Of a DNA stretch of 8,763 bases, positions 6,166-8,763 are shown one piece after another; position 1 is the stretch's first letter; every line of letters begins with the position of its first letter. The notes beneath the pieces are model-generated. The model did no database searches, was not told where the DNA came from, and was given only the letters and a program-made list of their open reading frames with translations. The DNA is from Flavobacteriales bacterium UBA1112. Lineage in GTDB: Bacteria; Bacteroidota; Bacteroidia; Flavobacteriales_D; Sanyastnellaceae. The stretch covers positions 1 through 8,763 of the forward strand of contig DCBH01000095.1 of NCBI GenBank assembly GCA_002313415.1. The letters run 5' to 3'. The translations under genes were made by a program, and so were the position numbers.

Positions 6166-7143
6166 ATGATGGAATGGACAAGGAAGATGTGGATAGGCTG
6201 GCTTGTGCTGGGGTCCTTGTTGTTGGCGCCTATGGTGGCTTTTGGTCAAATGAGGGTCTACGGTAATGACGATGACGATTATTCTTATGATTCTCGGGAG
6301 GGATTGGAGTTTGGAGTGAACATTGGTGTTTACAGGGGTTTTCCACAAGCAGCGTACTTCTATGATGGTGCAGGGGACCATGAATTGTCTGATGCCGGTG
6401 CACAGATTTGGGGCATCGGAGAGCGCCTACAGCAACTGCAGAATCAGCAGCAGACTCATCCGGTGACGGGCATTTTGAATGATTTCCCTGCATGGAACAT
6501 CTACAGTCTGCCATTGATGCAGTACAAGCCTTCTCTGTTTTTCGGTTTGAAAATGGCCAAATTTTGGAATCCTGAAACAGCTTTGGTTTGCCATTTGGAT
6601 GTGGCACAAGTCTCGGCCGAGGGAGCTTGGTCACTGAGTACAGGTGGCCTGCCAGACCAAGGTCAGGGGGATGAAGATGTGAGAACCTACCCCATCCTCG
6701 GCAAGGAGCAGCGCCTCAACATCGCCCTCGGTTATAGAACAGCCATTTACATCACGGAGGATGTGTCTTGGTGTCTTGAATTTGGAGGGCTGGCGAATGC
6801 AGTAGCCATTGAAGAAAATTACGTCGTCATGTCACGAGCACAGTCGTCAAGTCAAACGGGCAATGCCTCCTACGAAGTGAACCTTCTCACGGCCATTGGA
6901 AACGGAGCAGGGGGACAATTGTCGCCTGCAAGTAACGTGCTTACCCAGTGGGGTACAGGCTTCTATTCTGCCGCAGGCATCGCCGTAGAATTTGAGGAGG
7001 GGGGACACATCGAATTGAATGTTCGCGGCAGTCGAGACAACATCAACCTCGGCACAGAATCCTACAAAGGATGGAACATGGCGGCATTCATCACTTGGAT
7101 GATTCCGTCAGAATTTGGAGATTTTGTTCGAGCCTCGTTTTGA
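6166..7143 (+). CDS. Exported protein, probable outer-membrane beta-barrel, function unknown
   Basis: The product has 325 residues. Residues 1-28 form a signal peptide: basic K7, a hydrophobic core GWLVLGSLLLAPMVA, and a likely cut after AFG at 27. The mature start is very acidic (DDDD near 35-38). The rest alternates polar and hydrophobic residues in beta-strand-like stretches with many G and aromatic residues, such as PSLFFGLKMAKFW near 121, QRLNIALGYRTAIYI near 180 and HIELNVRGS near 285. It ends in a phenylalanine, the usual last residue of proteins inserted by the BAM complex. A low-complexity glutamine-rich segment (LQQLQNQQQ) lies near 88-96. I recognise no named family. The ATG at 6169 is an equally possible start. 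It lies 112 bp after the isomerase gene, a foldase of the same compartment, but shared transcription is not shown. Confidence 0.82.
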   Translation: MMEWTRKMWIGWLVLGSLLLAPMVAFGQMRVYGNDDDDYSYDSREGLEFGVNIGVYRGFPQAAYFYDGAGDHELSDAGAQIWGIGERLQQLQNQQQTHPVTGILNDFPAWNIYSLPLMQYKPSLFFGLKMAKFWNPETALVCHLDVAQVSAEGAWSLSTGGLPDQGQGDEDVRTYPILGKEQRLNIALGYRTAIYITEDVSWCLEFGGLANAVAIEENYVVMSRAQSSSQTGNASYEVNLLTAIGNGAGGQLSPASNVLTQWGTGFYSAAGIAVEFEEGGHIELNVRGSRDNINLGTESYKGWNMAAFITWMIPSEFGDFVRASF

Positions 7144-7214
7144 GAAGCGAATGGACCAATTGGAAAACAAAATCTCGTGACAAACACAAGCAGGAGTTGA
7201 GGGTACGTCAGAAG

Positions 7215-7232
7215 TTGAACGTAAATTGAACG
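7215..7232 (+). repeat. Tandem 7-bp repeat TTGAACG just before the peptidase start
   Basis: TTGAACG occurs at 7215-7221 and 7226-7232, 11 bp apart, or about one helical turn, ending one base before the ATG at 7234. It could be a regulator site or chance. No Shine-Dalgarno sequence is present here. Confidence 0.3.
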
Positions 7233-7233
7233 C

Positions 7234-8349
7234 ATGCAACAACAAATTTTTCTCATCGCGGTACTCGCTGGATTTCCGATGATTCTGAGCGCTCAGGAGC
7301 AAGACAAAGAGCAAGCTCCACTCTACACGTTCAAAACACTTGCAGATTTGACAGCAACTTCAGTGAAGGATCAGTGCCAAACGGGCACATGCTGGAGTTT
7401 TTCGACAACCAGTTTTTTGGAAAGTGAAGCTGCTCGCATCAGCGGTGAGGTCGTCGATCTAAGCGAAATGGCTTCAGTGCGTTACACCTATCCATTGAAG
7501 GCGGAGATGTTTTTGCGTCATCATGGGTTGCACCAGTTCGGTCCCGGTAGCTTGTGCCATGATGTTTTAAATGCAGCGGCTGATTACGGACTCGTTCCAG
7601 ATTTCGCATTTACTGGATTGGATGCCGGTGAATTGGTATACGACCACGGCGAGCTGGATGCGGTTCTTTCAGCCGCAGTCAAGGCCATGTCCAAGCAAAA
7701 AGTGTTGTCTGACGATTGGCGCGATGCGGTGGATGGCATTTGCGACGCTTACCTCGGCAAGTTGCCTTCTTCTTTTCAGTACAACGGCAAGACTTACACA
7801 CCTGGTTCGTTCAGAGATTACCTCGGAATCAATCCTTCAGAGTATGTGTCGCTGACGAGCTTCAGCCACCACTCCTTTGGAGAAACCTTTGTGTTGGAAG
7901 TTCCCGACAATTTTTCGCGTGGACAATTCTTGAATCTCCCCATTGAAGATCTCACCCGCGTGGTCCGGAAGGCCCTCATGGATGGATACACGGTGGCTTG
8001 GGATGCTGACGTGTCAGAAAAGGGATTCAGTTTTCGCAATGGCATGGCATTGCTTCCTGCTGTTGAAGAGGAAGCCATGATGTTTAAAGAAGTCATCGAA
8101 GAGGCGAAGGTTTCCCAAGCTTCTCGACAAGAGGGTTTTGAAAATCATACGACAACAGACGACCATCTGATGCATATCGTAGGATTGGCCATCGACCAAA
8201 AAGGGAGCGAGTACTTCGTCATCAAAAACAGTTGGGGTCAAGACAATCTCTACGGCGGACGTCAATACATCAGCATGGCCTACTTCAAAGCGAAGACCCT
8301 TGCTGTGACCTTGCATCGGGATGCCATGCAAAGCGGCAAGAAACGCTGA
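7234..8349 (+). CDS. Exported C1-family (papain/bleomycin-hydrolase-like) cysteine peptidase
   Basis: The product has 371 residues and probably cleaves peptides outside the cytoplasm. Residues 1-20 are a signal peptide (hydrophobic core FLIAVLAGFPMIL, probable cut after LSA). Catalytic features are clear: VKDQCQTGTCWSFS carries the oxyanion-hole Q47 and nucleophile C53; DDHLMHIVG carries the likely catalytic H311, aligned with the THAM motif of PepC/bleomycin hydrolase; and FVIKNSWG carries N332. The roughly 258-residue span between C53 and H311, longer than in papain, points to the C1B (PepC/bleomycin hydrolase) side of the family. Those enzymes are usually cytoplasmic and about 450 residues, so this one is shorter and exported. 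It has no papain-type propeptide of normal size: only about 22 residues lie between the signal and the catalytic region. It follows the barrel gene by 90 bp and precedes the next gene by 22 bp. Confidence 0.9.
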   Translation: MQQQIFLIAVLAGFPMILSAQEQDKEQAPLYTFKTLADLTATSVKDQCQTGTCWSFSTTSFLESEAARISGEVVDLSEMASVRYTYPLKAEMFLRHHGLHQFGPGSLCHDVLNAAADYGLVPDFAFTGLDAGELVYDHGELDAVLSAAVKAMSKQKVLSDDWRDAVDGICDAYLGKLPSSFQYNGKTYTPGSFRDYLGINPSEYVSLTSFSHHSFGETFVLEVPDNFSRGQFLNLPIEDLTRVVRKALMDGYTVAWDADVSEKGFSFRNGMALLPAVEEEAMMFKEVIEEAKVSQASRQEGFENHTTTDDHLMHIVGLAIDQKGSEYFVIKNSWGQDNLYGGRQYISMAYFKAKTLAVTLHRDAMQSGKKR

Positions 8350-8371
8350 CATTTATCTGAGCTGAGAATCG

Positions 8372-8763
8372 ATGAATTCATTTCCACCCGTGAACAAAGA
8401 TTTGCAGCGCCAATGGCGGTCGCGCCTGTTCTTTCATTTGGACGGACTGGCCATGAGCGGTGTGATTCCGGTGCTGGATGAGAGTGGGGTTTTGGAGGAA
8501 GTCATTCAATCTGGTGGAGATGTAGATGAATTGGCTTCGTTGTTCGGGGCAAATCCAGGTTACTTGAATGTGGGGCTCCGCATGTTGTGCTCTCAAGGAA
8601 TTCTCGACGCACACTACGGTGAGGATAAGGTCACCTACATTCCATTGAAAAATCCGGATGTAACAGGGTGGATACAAAATCGACACCTTTATCAAAGAGG
8701 CCGGGCGTGGCTGGAACAAAGTGTCGGCATGTGGAACCGTCCGCAACAGCCTTTGTCTAAAGA
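8372..8763 (+). CDS. Partial gene, N-terminus like the winged-helix part of a SAM-dependent methyltransferase
   Basis: The ATG at 8372 opens a frame that runs to the window end (130 codons plus two bases). An in-frame TGA at 8363-8365 makes this the first possible start. The part seen has residues RLFFHLDGLAMSGVIPVLDE near 18-37, then DELASLFGANPGYLNVGLRM and LCSQGILDA. The order of helices, a 'lasLfganpgyLnvgLrml' helix and a short hydrophobic turn is that of the winged-helix dimerisation domain before many class I SAM-dependent methyltransferases. The methyl-donor-binding GxGxG motif would lie beyond the window, so the enzyme activity is not shown. There is no signal peptide. It starts 22 bp after the peptidase stop, close enough for co-transcription. 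A transcription regulator or another winged-helix enzyme is an alternative. Confidence 0.8.
   Translation, partial: MNSFPPVNKDLQRQWRSRLFFHLDGLAMSGVIPVLDESGVLEEVIQSGGDVDELASLFGANPGYLNVGLRMLCSQGILDAHYGEDKVTYIPLKNPDVTGWIQNRHLYQRGRAWLEQSVGMWNRPQQPLSK

Noticed and set aside
7156..7163. Palindrome CCAATTGG after the barrel gene
   Set aside because: It has no loop, so it cannot act as a terminator hairpin, and 8-bp palindromes of this kind are common by chance.
8378..8746. Minus-strand frame of 122 codons at the window end
   Set aside because: It lies antisense to the partial gene that starts at 8372, which has a better domain resemblance and position.

Overview
The window looks like a chromosomal segment of a member of the Bacteroidota. 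The main clues are a UvrA with Bacteroidota-style wording (for example the IYEGAIAPWRGE stretch and a first zinc module reduced to one CxxC pair), an ECF-type sigma factor with an FDIFDTL linker, a lipoprotein cyclophilin with a long insert before the LDGEH motif, and promoter-like TTTG / TAnnTTTG elements in place of consistent Shine-Dalgarno sites. The order cannot be fixed from the sequence; a Flavobacteriales-like lineage is a guess. No tRNA, rRNA, CRISPR array, transposase or prophage gene was seen. This is ordinary dense chromosome, not an obvious island.

Layout. Positions 8-2797 (minus): uvrA, the damage-sensing ATPase of nucleotide excision repair. Positions 2798-2994: a divergent control region with a sigma-gene promoter candidate, an 8-bp-arm inverted repeat and a 9-bp direct repeat. 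Positions 2995-3579 (plus): an ECF-type sigma factor, followed by a strong hairpin (3601-3630) and a 52-residue protein of unknown function (3663-3821). Positions 3831-5186 (minus, convergent): a DnaQ-type 3'-5' exonuclease fused to a UvrC/Cho-type GIY-YIG nuclease domain. Divergent from it, positions 5244-6053 (plus): a cyclophilin-type peptidylprolyl isomerase made as a lipoprotein. Then, all on the plus strand: a probable outer-membrane beta-barrel protein of unknown function (6166-7143), an exported C1-family cysteine peptidase (7234-8349), and the start of a gene (8372 to the window end) whose N-terminus resembles the winged-helix dimerisation region of some SAM-dependent methyltransferases.

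How they may fit together. The left half carries two DNA repair-type proteins, UvrA and the exonuclease/GIY-YIG fusion, on either side of a sigma factor gene. A functional link is possible, but the sequence alone does not show one. The right half carries three exported proteins: a lipoprotein foldase, an outer-membrane protein and a peptidase. They read in one direction with gaps of about 90-110 bp, so they are neighbours in the cell envelope rather than a clear operon.

I do not see a clear undescribed multi-gene system. The most distinctive points are the exonuclease/GIY-YIG fusion that lacks the cysteine cluster expected after a UvrC-type nuclease domain, the structured uvrA/sigma control region, the small ORF behind a terminator-like hairpin, and the overlapping divergent promoter candidates at 5202-5244.
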